64,000 bases of DNA from a virus. Shown piece after piece: positions 51,983-59,576 of this stretch. Each line of letters begins with the position of its first letter. The stretch's first letter is position 1. The DNA is taken from positions 23,798 to 87,797 of the IMG/VR virus record IMGVR_UViG_3300017971_000243, one strand, 5' to 3'. The notes under the pieces are model-generated. The model did not search any database, was not told where the DNA came from, and saw only the letters and a program-made list of their open reading frames with translations. The position numbers and the translations under genes were made by a program.

Positions 51983-52469
51983 CTTCTTGCCTTCTCTTGA
52001 GTCGTGGATTATCAGCCACCTTTTCCCTTAGCTGCTCCCTTCTGTAATCGTCTACTGTGGTGTCAGTGGTAAAGTAGTCAGCTAAGAATAAACGAGTGAG
52101 ATACTCAAGCGCCATTTTCTTATCTAACATGGCATAGCTCGCAGCCTGGAGAATATTTACATCATGCTCTGCATCAATAAAGTCTCTGTAGGCTTTTTGA
52201 TACTCTTCGTTCTTCATCGCAGCGTTACGAACAAAAGTACTGCTGTTGGCCTGCTGTTTATTTAATCCATAGTCCTCATAGTTTTGAAGAATGAAATCCA
52301 TAGCGTCTGCCAGTGCCAAGTCCATAAGGCGTTTCTTATTTGCCATATCCTTCCTAGCATCTGCTAAGTCTTTCCCAAAGTCAAAGCTCGACCTTGACTG
52401 TCTTTCCCACTCTTCGTCAAGGTTGTTCTTGTCAACATCTATTTCATCATATATCATTTCTGTTTCCAT
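51966..52469 (-). CDS. Hypothetical helical protein of the recombination module
   Basis: 167 residues, entirely helical (DLALADAMDFILQNYEDYG, then AEHDVNILQAASYAMLDKKM). It overlaps the membrane protein by 17 bases and the upstream small gene by one base (TAATG). Position beside SSB and RecA would fit a recombination mediator (UvsY-like role), but I see no diagnostic motif. Confidence 0.5.
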   Translation of the reverse strand: METEMIYDEIDVDKNNLDEEWERQSRSSFDFGKDLADARKDMANKKRLMDLALADAMDFILQNYEDYGLNKQQANSSTFVRNAAMKNEEYQKAYRDFIDAEHDVNILQAASYAMLDKKMALEYLTRLFLADYFTTDTTVDDYRREQLREKVADNPRLKRRQEDGTID

Positions 52470-52603
52470 TATCTTTCCAGTAAATTCTGTATACCTAATA
52501 AAATCATTAGAATTCCTAAAGGTAGGAAGATGCTTTTAAGGTGTAACCCAATAAGTATAATTCCAAAAACAAAGAATATCGTTGTAATTATTGATCTAAT
52601 CAT
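52469..52603 (-). CDS. 44-residue membrane protein
   Basis: Starts MIRSIITTIFFVFGIILIG and ends LLGIQNLLER. Two hydrophobic segments make a helical hairpin. The ATG overlaps the clamp-loader stop (ATGA) and the stop overlaps the next ATG (TAATG), strong evidence for a real coupled gene despite its size. Function unknown. Confidence 0.65.
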   Translation of the reverse strand: MIRSIITTIFFVFGIILIGLHLKSIFLPLGILMILLGIQNLLER

Positions 52604-53538
52604 AATTTACATGCCAAGTATAATGAATACACTATACCTGCCCTTTTTCCTGTGTTATAGTATGGTTCAATAAAAAGGCTGATTATTTCAGCTAACCTAT
52701 CGTCCTCATTTCTACCAACCAGCACTTTGCTTAAATAGTTTAGTATTCCTACCCGTGCGCTCTCCTGCTTATCGTCCTCAATAGCCACTATATATGTTCT
52801 CATTTTAGCCCAACTTATACCATCTACTAAGCCTTGACATATTTGCTTCAGTGTGGCTTCTCCAATAATGCCTTCACGAACCATCTTTAGAGCTTCCCTT
52901 GGCTTCTCTATGTAGCGCACCATGTCAAGGGTTTTCAGCGCCGCTCTACAACTGCCTTCACTCACTTTGGCAATTTCTTGCAGTACAGGATCAGGAAATT
53001 TAATTCCCTCCTTCTCACATACTATCTTTAACAACCCCACCACTTCGTGGCTTGCCAGTCTTTTAACTGTATAAATGTGGCAGCGATTACGGATGGTGTC
53101 GAGTAGCTTTTCAGGTTCGGTAGTGCAGAGGGCGAAGTAAGCAAAGCTGGGTGGTTTTTCAAGTAGTCTGAGCACAGCATTTTGAGCTTCATTAGTGAGT
53201 TTATGACACTCATCTAGTATGTAAAATTTAACCTTACCCCCCATAGGTCTTAACTTAGAGAGCATGTCAATCTCTCTCATCGTGTCAATACCCCTAGTGT
53301 TGGAAGTATTTAGGTATTGGAAGTCCCTATCATGACAGCCAAGGATGTCTTTGAGAATCATAGCAAGGGTTGTTTTACCACACCCACTAGGACCAGCGAA
53401 AAGGAAACTATGGTGTTTTATATCATCTTTAGTGTAAGACCTAAGCGTTTCTACCAGCGTTTTATTGCCTACGAAGTCGTCGAATGTCTTGGGTCTGTAC
53501 TTTTCAGGTAGGCTTTCGTCTAATAGCATGTTGGACAT
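52600..53538 (-). CDS. Clamp loader subunit (RFC small/T4 gp44-like AAA+)
   Basis: 312 residues. Walker A AGPSGCGKTTLAM (about residue 48), Walker B YILDECHKLT (about 107), sensor CTTEPEKLLDTIRNRCHIY with the SRC-like NRC arginine-finger motif, and GSCRAALKTLD in the lid. It opens and loads the sliding clamp encoded at 57840. No delta-like second subunit is visible in the window. Confidence 0.85.
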   Translation of the reverse strand: MSNMLLDESLPEKYRPKTFDDFVGNKTLVETLRSYTKDDIKHHSFLFAGPSGCGKTTLAMILKDILGCHDRDFQYLNTSNTRGIDTMREIDMLSKLRPMGGKVKFYILDECHKLTNEAQNAVLRLLEKPPSFAYFALCTTEPEKLLDTIRNRCHIYTVKRLASHEVVGLLKIVCEKEGIKFPDPVLQEIAKVSEGSCRAALKTLDMVRYIEKPREALKMVREGIIGEATLKQICQGLVDGISWAKMRTYIVAIEDDKQESARVGILNYLSKVLVGRNEDDRLAEIISLFIEPYYNTGKRAGIVYSLYLACKL

Positions 53539-53554
53539 AATATTTTCGCTTTCT

Positions 53555-53603
53555 TATTTGCTGAATTCTGCATGAACTTCCTGTGCTTAATGCTACGCTA
53601 TAC
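53555..53603 (-). repeat. Repeated intergenic element, copy 3
   Basis: Read on the minus strand it begins GTATAGCGTAGCATTAAGCA and continues GTTCATGCAGAATTCAGCAA. It lies in the 80-base gap before the clamp-loader gene, pointing toward it, and aligns with copy 2 over nearly its whole length. Confidence 0.7.
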
Positions 53604-53618
53604 TTAACATGTTTCCAC

Positions 53619-54191
53619 TTAACCTTCTAACTTATAATATATACGCCTAACGACACGAGCGTCGAACATAGCACCATGAAAATTATCATCTTTCATTTCA
53701 AAACCCATCGCTTTTGCCAATGTATTTAACCTAAAGTTAGGTAACAGACCACGTTTGTCTTGCAAAGCCCAGGCAGCTATTGTCATCACGTCTAAATAGG
53801 GAAACCAAAAGAAGCTACCAAAGAATTTGTCGTCATGGTTCATCCAGAGGCGTCGGCAGAACCTGTAATCAAACTCAGCATTGTAAGCTACAAAGAACAT
53901 TTTATCATCACTATCAAACTTGTCAACCCATTCACTCAGCCATGCTTCAAACATCTCTTTGAGTTCTATCTGTGTGTTTTTATAGTTACAGATTTCCTCC
54001 ACTGTTTTACCACATGCTGTGAGGGCTTCTGTATTAATAGGAGCACCTTTAGGAGGTCGTGCCTTCATATGGAACTTATCTTTCTGCACCCCATCTACAT
54101 CAAGTATGCACCCTAATTCCCATATGTGATGTTTACTTTCAAATATACCTGTGGTTTCAACGTCGAGAAAGAGCATCTTTTTTTCACTCAT
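53619..54191 (-). CDS. DnaQ-like DEDDh 3'-5' exonuclease
   Basis: 190 residues. FLDVETTGI is ExoI (D-x-E), VAYNAEFDYRF ExoII, and HGAMFDARVV ExoIII with the His of the DEDDh type. It could proofread or trim; the polymerase also has its own exonuclease domain. Its start overlaps the upstream gene by eight bases. Confidence 0.8.
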   Translation of the reverse strand: MSEKKMLFLDVETTGIFESKHHIWELGCILDVDGVQKDKFHMKARPPKGAPINTEALTACGKTVEEICNYKNTQIELKEMFEAWLSEWVDKFDSDDKMFFVAYNAEFDYRFCRRLWMNHDDKFFGSFFWFPYLDVMTIAAWALQDKRGLLPNFRLNTLAKAMGFEMKDDNFHGAMFDARVVRRIYYKLEG

Positions 54192-54381
54192 GAATTAGGT
54201 CCTCCCTTTGTGGCCATAATATTACTGATTCTTCTGGGTGAAGTTTGCATGGAACAACTGTGAGTTTTACACTATAGGGCGGCATCCTTTTCAATACAAT
54301 CAAGAGTCTGGTTCCACACTTCCCACATCTACCTTCAAAATCATATTCCCTCTTACCTTCGTGTTTGTATTGTTTAGCCAT
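54184..54381 (-). CDS. Small zinc-ribbon protein
   Basis: 65 residues from MAKQYKHEGKREYDF; the ATG at 54381 sits behind AAGGAGG, so I reject the longer frame from 54402. GRCGKCGTRL and a later Cys-His (VPCKLHPE) suggest zinc binding. Not recognised. Confidence 0.55.
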   Translation of the reverse strand: MAKQYKHEGKREYDFEGRCGKCGTRLLIVLKRMPPYSVKLTVVPCKLHPEESVILWPQREDLIHE

Positions 54382-54523
54382 CTTGTTCCTCCTTGATGTC
54401 AATACGAATAATCTTACCTACCCAGTATGCTTTCACCGTTGTGTGGTCCTCATAAAGGTCAATTCTCTTCTGACCATCAGCTACTCTTGTGTAGGCTTCT
54501 TGGATCATTTCCATTGTGTCCAT
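54374..54523 (-). CDS. 49-residue hypothetical protein
   Basis: Starts MDTMEMIQEAYTRVADG and ends IKEEQDG. The ATG at 54523 is preceded by AGGAGG within the upstream gene, and the stop overlaps the next start (ATGGCTAA). Helix followed by strands. Function unknown. Confidence 0.55.
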   Translation of the reverse strand: MDTMEMIQEAYTRVADGQKRIDLYEDHTTVKAYWVGKIIRIDIKEEQDG

Positions 54524-54674
54524 CAATCATCCTCCTAAAGTATCTGTTGAAGTCACCACCTTCACGTACCCAAAAGTAAGACATCACCAACCGTGCTTTT
54601 ACCTTTCTGAAGTAAGCCTCACGGTGTAAGCCTGCTTTGCCATGTCCTGGATTGCCTGCTAAGTAGAGTTTCAT
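54477..54674 (-). CDS. MK[IL]YxAG mini-protein, copy A
   Basis: 65 residues: MKLYLAGNPGHGKAG, then RLVMSYFWVREGG. It belongs to a family of four small paralogs in this operon (also 57459, 58807 and 59185), all with a start strand M-K-[IL]-Y-x-A-[GA] and a second aromatic strand. The pattern resembles the first strand-helix-strand of DpdA/TGT-like proteins. It overlaps neighbours on both sides. Confidence 0.6.
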   Translation of the reverse strand: MKLYLAGNPGHGKAGLHREAYFRKVKARLVMSYFWVREGGDFNRYFRRMIDGHNGNDPRSLHKSS

Positions 54675-54814
54675 ATTTTATCAAACAGCCTTAATACACA
54701 GGTGGTAAATAAGGCCGTCATGCAGATTAAACCAATAGCTCTCCACACAATATTACCTATTTTGTGCCAGTTAATTCCTGGGCTTGGTTTTAGACTTGGT
54801 GGTACATATCCCAT
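54671..54814 (-). CDS. 47-residue membrane protein
   Basis: Starts MGYVPPSLKPSPGIN. One TM helix (IVWRAIGLICMTALFTTCVL). It begins nine bases after the polymerase stop and overlaps the next gene by ATGA. Function unknown. Confidence 0.6.
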   Translation of the reverse strand: MGYVPPSLKPSPGINWHKIGNIVWRAIGLICMTALFTTCVLRLFDKI

Positions 54815-54823
54815 AATTCACCA

Positions 54824-57469
54824 TCAATAATTTAAATCATATATCTTTCCTGACTCTACACCTACGAAGTCACCATTCTTATTCATCGTCACTTCCTCTT
54901 TCGTGTACCAATTAGCATTGATAGGTGTAAATTCAAATTCCATTATAAGTGGTACAATAATCCAATCAAATTCATCTCGTATGTCTTTCTCTGCTACTTG
55001 GCGTATAGTTTCAACCACCATCTCTTGTTCAGGAGGATAAGTATCAAACATCATACTGTCATGTACTTGACTGAGCAACTCGCTGTCCCAGTTTTCATCC
55101 CTTGCTATGTCATCACACCTGTTACATGACCACAGTAGGCAGTGAAAAGCGGTTGCCTGTATAGGTGTGTTGATAACTTCATTCATGGATAAGTAGCCAC
55201 TCCTTCTATGTCCAAAATAAGTAGTTACATATCCCTTTTTTACATAATCACGAATCACCTTTTCTTGCCATTGTTTAGTTTTCTTAAAACGGTTCCAGTA
55301 ACGGCGTTCGTAGTTCTTACAGTGAGTCTCAAAGCGATCATAAGAGGCTATGTCTTTAGATCTTAACCACTCTTTCATTAGCTCACCTTCAACTGTTTTC
55401 AGTCCTCCTTCTACAACTGAACTCCAGAGGTGCTTTGCACAATTACCATAGTAGGAGCCATATAACTGTGGAAATACCCATTGATTCTTACTGTAAAATC
55501 TTACTGCACCCGTAACCTGCTTACTGTCCAACTTAAATACCTCTGCCGCACAATCACGGTGCATGTCAGCACCTGGGGTGACGATATAGTTTATCCATTC
55601 AGGGTCCTCTGTATAGCATCCAGCGATTCTGACTTCTTGGCTTCCATAGTCAGACTCAATAAATCTAAAGTCATCTGAAGGGATGATTCCAGTTCTACAA
55701 GTACGTTTTGCATCCTCTTCACGGACCGGAATATTATGCAGATTAGGATTGTTTGAGCTACTACGGTAAGTGCGAGCGATATGAAGATTAAAGAAGCTGT
55801 GGACTCGTCCATTGTATTCCTCCCTTAGAAATTGTGCTAAGTAGGTATCTTTGATCTTTTTAGATCGCCTGTGCTGTAATATTCTCTGAGTGAAATCAGT
55901 ATTTATCTCGTCTAATACCTCAACGTCTACACTCTCCTGCTGACCTGTTTTAGTTTTCTTAACAGGAGGATATTTTAAGATATTGAACAGTAAGTGGCGA
56001 ACGTCAGAGCCTGAGCTATGGTTGAAGGGCTTACCTGTCTTAGATCTGAACTTTTTTGCTTCAGGAGAATTTAGTATCATTCTATCCAGCCTCTTCATCT
56101 TATTCTCAAGCCTGACATCCTCCTTTTTGTAGTAATTTATATCAACAGGAACCCCACGCCGTTGCATATTATTGAAGGTGTAGATAGAGCGTTGGTAGAA
56201 GCTGCGGGCTCTTTCAAGCTCTAAATTTTGCTCTAAATATTGTTTCTGTAGGAAATACAGTTTGCGAGTGAAGATACAATCCATCCCACAGTAAAGCATC
56301 AGCTTTTCAAGTGGTGCATTATCAATATCATTATACTCTACTGTGTTGTCCGTTTCTAGGTAAGGTCTAATCTCATCTTCATACCCCTCAACACCAAAAT
56401 TGAGGAAGGTTTGAAATTTGAGCCCAGTAAAGTATTTCCTATCGTCTATTAAGTGAGCTGTGTTCATCGTACACCAGCTCAAGTTTCGAGGTCTAACTCC
56501 AGCTCTTATTGTGCTCCAGAGGTCCTCATATGCTACATTGTGGGCTATTTTCTTTACGGGTTCCCATGTTAGAACTCTTCTCCATAACCTTAGCACTTTA
56601 TTTTGCTCATTTTCTTTCCAATAGTTAGGCTTCTCTAAGGGAAACACATAAGCATCTTCATCAAAAGAGAGACCTACACAGTGAATCCTGTGCTCAGGTT
56701 TAAATGGTTTACGACCTGTAGTTTCGTAGTCGAAGGACATGATAGCATTATTCATATCCAGTATTTTATGGACTAATTCCTCAACCTCTTTTATTTTGTA
56801 AAGCAAATGAACATTCTTTTCATAATTTTTATATAGAGGTAGTGGAGTTTTCCATTTAAGGGCTTCCTTTAGATCTCTTTCAAAGGTAGCTTGTATGTTG
56901 GGATCCTTTTGTCCTCTCATAGCCCAACTGGGGTGAAACATAGGATGTACCCAGAGCATGTGTTTCATATCAGGCACATGCAACCCTCTCCACCTTGTTA
57001 TTGCTCGCTTGTCAAACCTATCTCCATATAAGCTGTCTATCGCATAGCCTCCCATTGTCCAGAGGTGGTCAAATTTATATTCTTCCAGTGCTTTGAGAAC
57101 ATAAGGACGGCAGCAGTTTATCTCTTTCATGGAGGGCTTTGCGTTCTTGGGCTTGCGGCAGTTGATAGCGTTAAGCATGTAGCAATCGCGATGTAGACTG
57201 ATTCCTAAAGATGATAATTTATTGGCTAAGAAAGTGCCAGCCTCCCCCACCAGCTGTGTTCCTTTTATGTCTTCCGTTTCCCCAGGCTCTTCACATAGTA
57301 TGAAGATTCCTTTTTCACCCTTTCCACCTACAGGCATTTTAGGTGTCTTAGGCCAAGTATGTAGCCCACATGCCTTGCAATCAGGCTCTCCTGGTGTGTT
57401 ATATTTTATATCAAGAGCTGACTTTCGTGGTGCCTTCTTTTCGAATGTAAAGAAACCTTTATTTGCCAT
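54824..57469 (-). CDS. Uracil-DNA-glycosylase-like domain fused to family A DNA polymerase
   Basis: 881 residues. Residues 25-200 resemble family 4/UdgX uracil-DNA glycosylase: 4Fe-4S Cys in CKAC (31-34), NCRKP and NCCRP; EEPGETED as motif 1; HPSWAMR as motif 2. Residues 240-430 are a 3'-5' exonuclease (SFDYETTG, IAHNVAYEDLW, YCGMDCIFTRK). Residues 440-881 are polymerase: motif A ESDYGSQEVRIAG, motif B RFYSKNQWVFPQLYG (one residue longer between K and YG than in E. coli Pol I), motif C QVHDSMMF. This is the phage replicative polymerase. Confidence 0.9.
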   Translation of the reverse strand: MANKGFFTFEKKAPRKSALDIKYNTPGEPDCKACGLHTWPKTPKMPVGGKGEKGIFILCEEPGETEDIKGTQLVGEAGTFLANKLSSLGISLHRDCYMLNAINCRKPKNAKPSMKEINCCRPYVLKALEEYKFDHLWTMGGYAIDSLYGDRFDKRAITRWRGLHVPDMKHMLWVHPMFHPSWAMRGQKDPNIQATFERDLKEALKWKTPLPLYKNYEKNVHLLYKIKEVEELVHKILDMNNAIMSFDYETTGRKPFKPEHRIHCVGLSFDEDAYVFPLEKPNYWKENEQNKVLRLWRRVLTWEPVKKIAHNVAYEDLWSTIRAGVRPRNLSWCTMNTAHLIDDRKYFTGLKFQTFLNFGVEGYEDEIRPYLETDNTVEYNDIDNAPLEKLMLYCGMDCIFTRKLYFLQKQYLEQNLELERARSFYQRSIYTFNNMQRRGVPVDINYYKKEDVRLENKMKRLDRMILNSPEAKKFRSKTGKPFNHSSGSDVRHLLFNILKYPPVKKTKTGQQESVDVEVLDEINTDFTQRILQHRRSKKIKDTYLAQFLREEYNGRVHSFFNLHIARTYRSSSNNPNLHNIPVREEDAKRTCRTGIIPSDDFRFIESDYGSQEVRIAGCYTEDPEWINYIVTPGADMHRDCAAEVFKLDSKQVTGAVRFYSKNQWVFPQLYGSYYGNCAKHLWSSVVEGGLKTVEGELMKEWLRSKDIASYDRFETHCKNYERRYWNRFKKTKQWQEKVIRDYVKKGYVTTYFGHRRSGYLSMNEVINTPIQATAFHCLLWSCNRCDDIARDENWDSELLSQVHDSMMFDTYPPEQEMVVETIRQVAEKDIRDEFDWIIVPLIMEFEFTPINANWYTKEEVTMNKNGDFVGVESGKIYDLNY

Positions 57470-57650
57470 TGCTGAAGTCGTTCACTCCTTTGTAGTTAAT
57501 TTCCTCTATCCGTTTGTAGTGTTTCAGCGTGATGAGGCACTTCTTGAGGTAGAAGAAGGTTACAAGTCTGTTTTTGATTCCAGATGCTTCCAGCCCTTCT
57601 TCCCGTGTGCGTTGTAGCCCTGCTGGTACTCCTGCAAAGTAGATTTTCAT
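57459..57650 (-). CDS. MK[IL]YxAG mini-protein, copy B
   Basis: 63 residues: MKIYFAGVPAGLQRT, then RLVTFFYLKKC. Same pattern as copies A, C and D. It overlaps the polymerase start by eleven bases and the membrane protein before it by four. Confidence 0.6.
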   Translation of the reverse strand: MKIYFAGVPAGLQRTREEGLEASGIKNRLVTFFYLKKCLITLKHYKRIEEINYKGVNDFSNGK

Positions 57651-57838
57651 TTGCTTATCTTATAGATGATTCCAAGTACAAAGGATAATATTGACCAAAG
57701 CAGCACTTTAATTTCTCCAATGTCAGATAGAGGTTGGGTAGAAATCCAATCGTATCTAAAGTTATGTATTTCATTCCAACTCACTATACCTATTAAAAAT
57801 AGGAAAAACCATCCAAGTAGGTAGAAAAGAACTTGCAT
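57647..57838 (-). CDS. Small membrane protein with two TM segments
   Basis: 63 residues. TM1 LFYLLGWFFLFLIGIVSW and TM2 VLLWSILSFVLGIIY, separated by a polar loop with Trp. It starts one base after the clamp stop. Function unknown. Confidence 0.55.
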   Translation of the reverse strand: MQVLFYLLGWFFLFLIGIVSWNEIHNFRYDWISTQPLSDIGEIKVLLWSILSFVLGIIYKISK

Positions 57839-57839
57839 C

Positions 57840-58856
57840 TTATTGTTCCGGTAAGCTAATTATATGTTGAAATCGTTCGCTCTTAAAGTAAGCTAGGTCA
57901 TCTGTGGCAACCATTGTGGTTGCTTTCTCAAGTACTTGGCTGAGGAAGAAAGGGTTGATGAAGAAATGGAACTCCTTATCACTTTCGAAGTCAACGAAGT
58001 CCTCAATCTCCCCTACGCTCTTCTCTGCCTTGCACTTTATCTTGTCCTTCTCTATAATCACTTCAACCCGTTTGTCTAAATCAATCTTACCTTCCGCCAT
58101 AAACACTACAGATTCTATTAAGGGCTTTAGCTCTGTAGGTAGTGTGAGTTCTGTGCCCTGAACGTCAAAGTATTCTAAAACGTCAGGGTATTTATCTTCC
58201 ATCACCCTTGCTGAAAACGTAACATCTTTGCCAGTCTTAAAATGCACCCAATTCTTCTTCAGACAAACTTTAGTGATGTCAAAATTGATCAAGTCAGCTA
58301 CCGACCTAGCTGGTATCAGCGTAGAGAATCCTGTGCCTGAGGGAAGTGTATAAAGGGAGATACGTGCTTCATCAGAGCTTGCAAGGTAAGTGTCGTTTAC
58401 ATATACACAGGTGCCTGCTCCCTTTGTCATGTCCTTACTGGCGCTAAACATGCAGAGGAACATTCCTTTTACGAACTCCCTTGGTAGCCTCTGCCATTCT
58501 TCTATTTTATCCAATTCCAGCATTTCGATCATCTTCTCTGCATCCCTCTCCACTTCTGTGCTCAACTTCGCCTCCCTGCTGCTCGTTTTAACGAGCATTT
58601 TATCATCTTCCATTTCAAGTTTAACAGCTTGGTTCCCACGGGTGCCAGTTAGGGTTTTATACAGATCATCAGCTATGACGCTACATTGGAAGTCAGTTTG
58701 GAGAGGATGGCTTACACAGATTTCATCATTATATGTCATCACTGCGTTGCCACTGAAAATGAAATGAGTAAACTGTTCTATGATTCCCTTGCTTGCCAGT
58801 CCAGGTTTAACTGCTTGGAGTATCTCCAGCAGGTCGTTCTTTTCCATTAGTTCCAT
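57840..58856 (-). CDS. DNA sliding clamp
   Basis: 338 residues, close to bacterial beta clamp length (366). Regular strand patterns (VKLEMEDDKMLVKTSSREAKL), FSTLIPARSVADLINF in the second domain, and a C-terminus ending in VATDDLAYFKSERFQHIISL, comparable to the partner-binding pocket region of beta clamps. It tethers the polymerase encoded just downstream; the loader is at 52600. Start at 58856 after GGGGGAAG. Confidence 0.8.
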   Translation of the reverse strand: MELMEKNDLLEILQAVKPGLASKGIIEQFTHFIFSGNAVMTYNDEICVSHPLQTDFQCSVIADDLYKTLTGTRGNQAVKLEMEDDKMLVKTSSREAKLSTEVERDAEKMIEMLELDKIEEWQRLPREFVKGMFLCMFSASKDMTKGAGTCVYVNDTYLASSDEARISLYTLPSGTGFSTLIPARSVADLINFDITKVCLKKNWVHFKTGKDVTFSARVMEDKYPDVLEYFDVQGTELTLPTELKPLIESVVFMAEGKIDLDKRVEVIIEKDKIKCKAEKSVGEIEDFVDFESDKEFHFFINPFFLSQVLEKATTMVATDDLAYFKSERFQHIISLPEQ

Positions 58857-59034
58857 TTAGCTTCCCCCTTTCATAAGGTATTCCTGTTGCTAACTCCCAG
58901 CTCTTTCTGCGAAATTGAAAGCCTCCATGTTCTAAATCATAGTAACTAAAAAGGACTCTCTGGGTAGCACCATGCAAGGCCCGTACATGATGCTCCCAGA
59001 GGTCACTTCCCACTGCCGCGAAGTATATTTTCAA
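58807..59034 (-). CDS. MK[IL]YxAG mini-protein, copy C
   Basis: 75 residues: MKIYFAAVGSDLWEHH, then RVLFSYYDLEHGG. It overlaps the clamp gene by 50 bases. The second strand, FSYYDL, matches the SYYYL-type element seen after strand 1 of phage DpdA/TGT-like proteins. Confidence 0.6.
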   Translation of the reverse strand: MKIYFAAVGSDLWEHHVRALHGATQRVLFSYYDLEHGGFQFRRKSWELATGIPYERGKLNGTNGKERPAGDTPSS

Positions 59035-59246
59035 GGTAGGATTATTCCTCCTTTACTTCTGCGTTCAGGTAATAACTTTTTTACGCCGCCTTCTGTGCGT
59101 AGAGCAATTAATATGGACTCCACGGTGGGTAGAAATTTGTTATCTGACTTTCGGAAGTGTCGGACACCCTGCTTAAGGGCATTCTCAATCGTCATTATCA
59201 GCTTTCGGGCGTCCTGCTCTGGATTCCTCACTAACTTTGATGACAT
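59031..59246 (-). CDS. Hypothetical small basic protein
   Basis: 71 residues from MSSKLVRNPEQDARKL; the ATG at 59246 follows AAGGAG, and the longer frame from 59303 would overlap the upstream gene more. Helical, then basic (KLLPERRSKGG). Not recognised. Confidence 0.5.
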   Translation of the reverse strand: MSSKLVRNPEQDARKLIMTIENALKQGVRHFRKSDNKFLPTVESILIALRTEGGVKKLLPERRSKGGIILP

Positions 59247-59385
59247 TCTTTGCTCCTTTTCTATGGTAAAAGCTGGCAAGTCTGTTGTAGGAACTATAGC
59301 CATTCTTCAGTACATACTCTTTCATAGCTCGTTCCTTCTGTATGTCATTCATTACAGGGAAATTGCCAGCCATATATAGTATCAT
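59185..59385 (-). CDS. MK[IL]YxAG mini-protein, copy D
   Basis: 66 residues: MILYMAGNFPVMNDI, then NGYSSYNRLASFYHRKG. The most diverged member of the family. It overlaps its upstream neighbour by four bases. Confidence 0.55.
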   Translation of the reverse strand: MILYMAGNFPVMNDIQKERAMKEYVLKNGYSSYNRLASFYHRKGAKNVIKVSEESRAGRPKADNDD

Positions 59386-59576
59386 TTAGATTGATCCACT
59401 AAGACAGTTATTCTTCCTTTTATTGTTAAAAAGGATAGTTTCAGTAATCTCCATCCTACTCTCCTTGCTTCTTTCCTAGAGATATTTAGAATTACCATTT
59501 GTTTAGGTAGGGTAGTAGTGGTTACTGGAATTTTACTCGTAGAAGAATCAGTTTTATTATTTGATGTATTAGTCAA
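59382..59576 (-). CDS. Hypothetical small protein with TTG start
   Basis: 64 residues. The TTG at 59576 overlaps the stop of the DpdA-like gene (TTGA) and follows AAAGG. Ser/Thr-rich N-terminus (SNNKTDSSTSKIPVTTTT), then ISRKEARRVGWRLLKLSF. The long upstream frame to 59621 is less likely. Not recognised. Confidence 0.45.
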   Translation of the reverse strand: MTNTSNNKTDSSTSKIPVTTTTLPKQMVILNISRKEARRVGWRLLKLSFLTIKGRITVLVDQSK

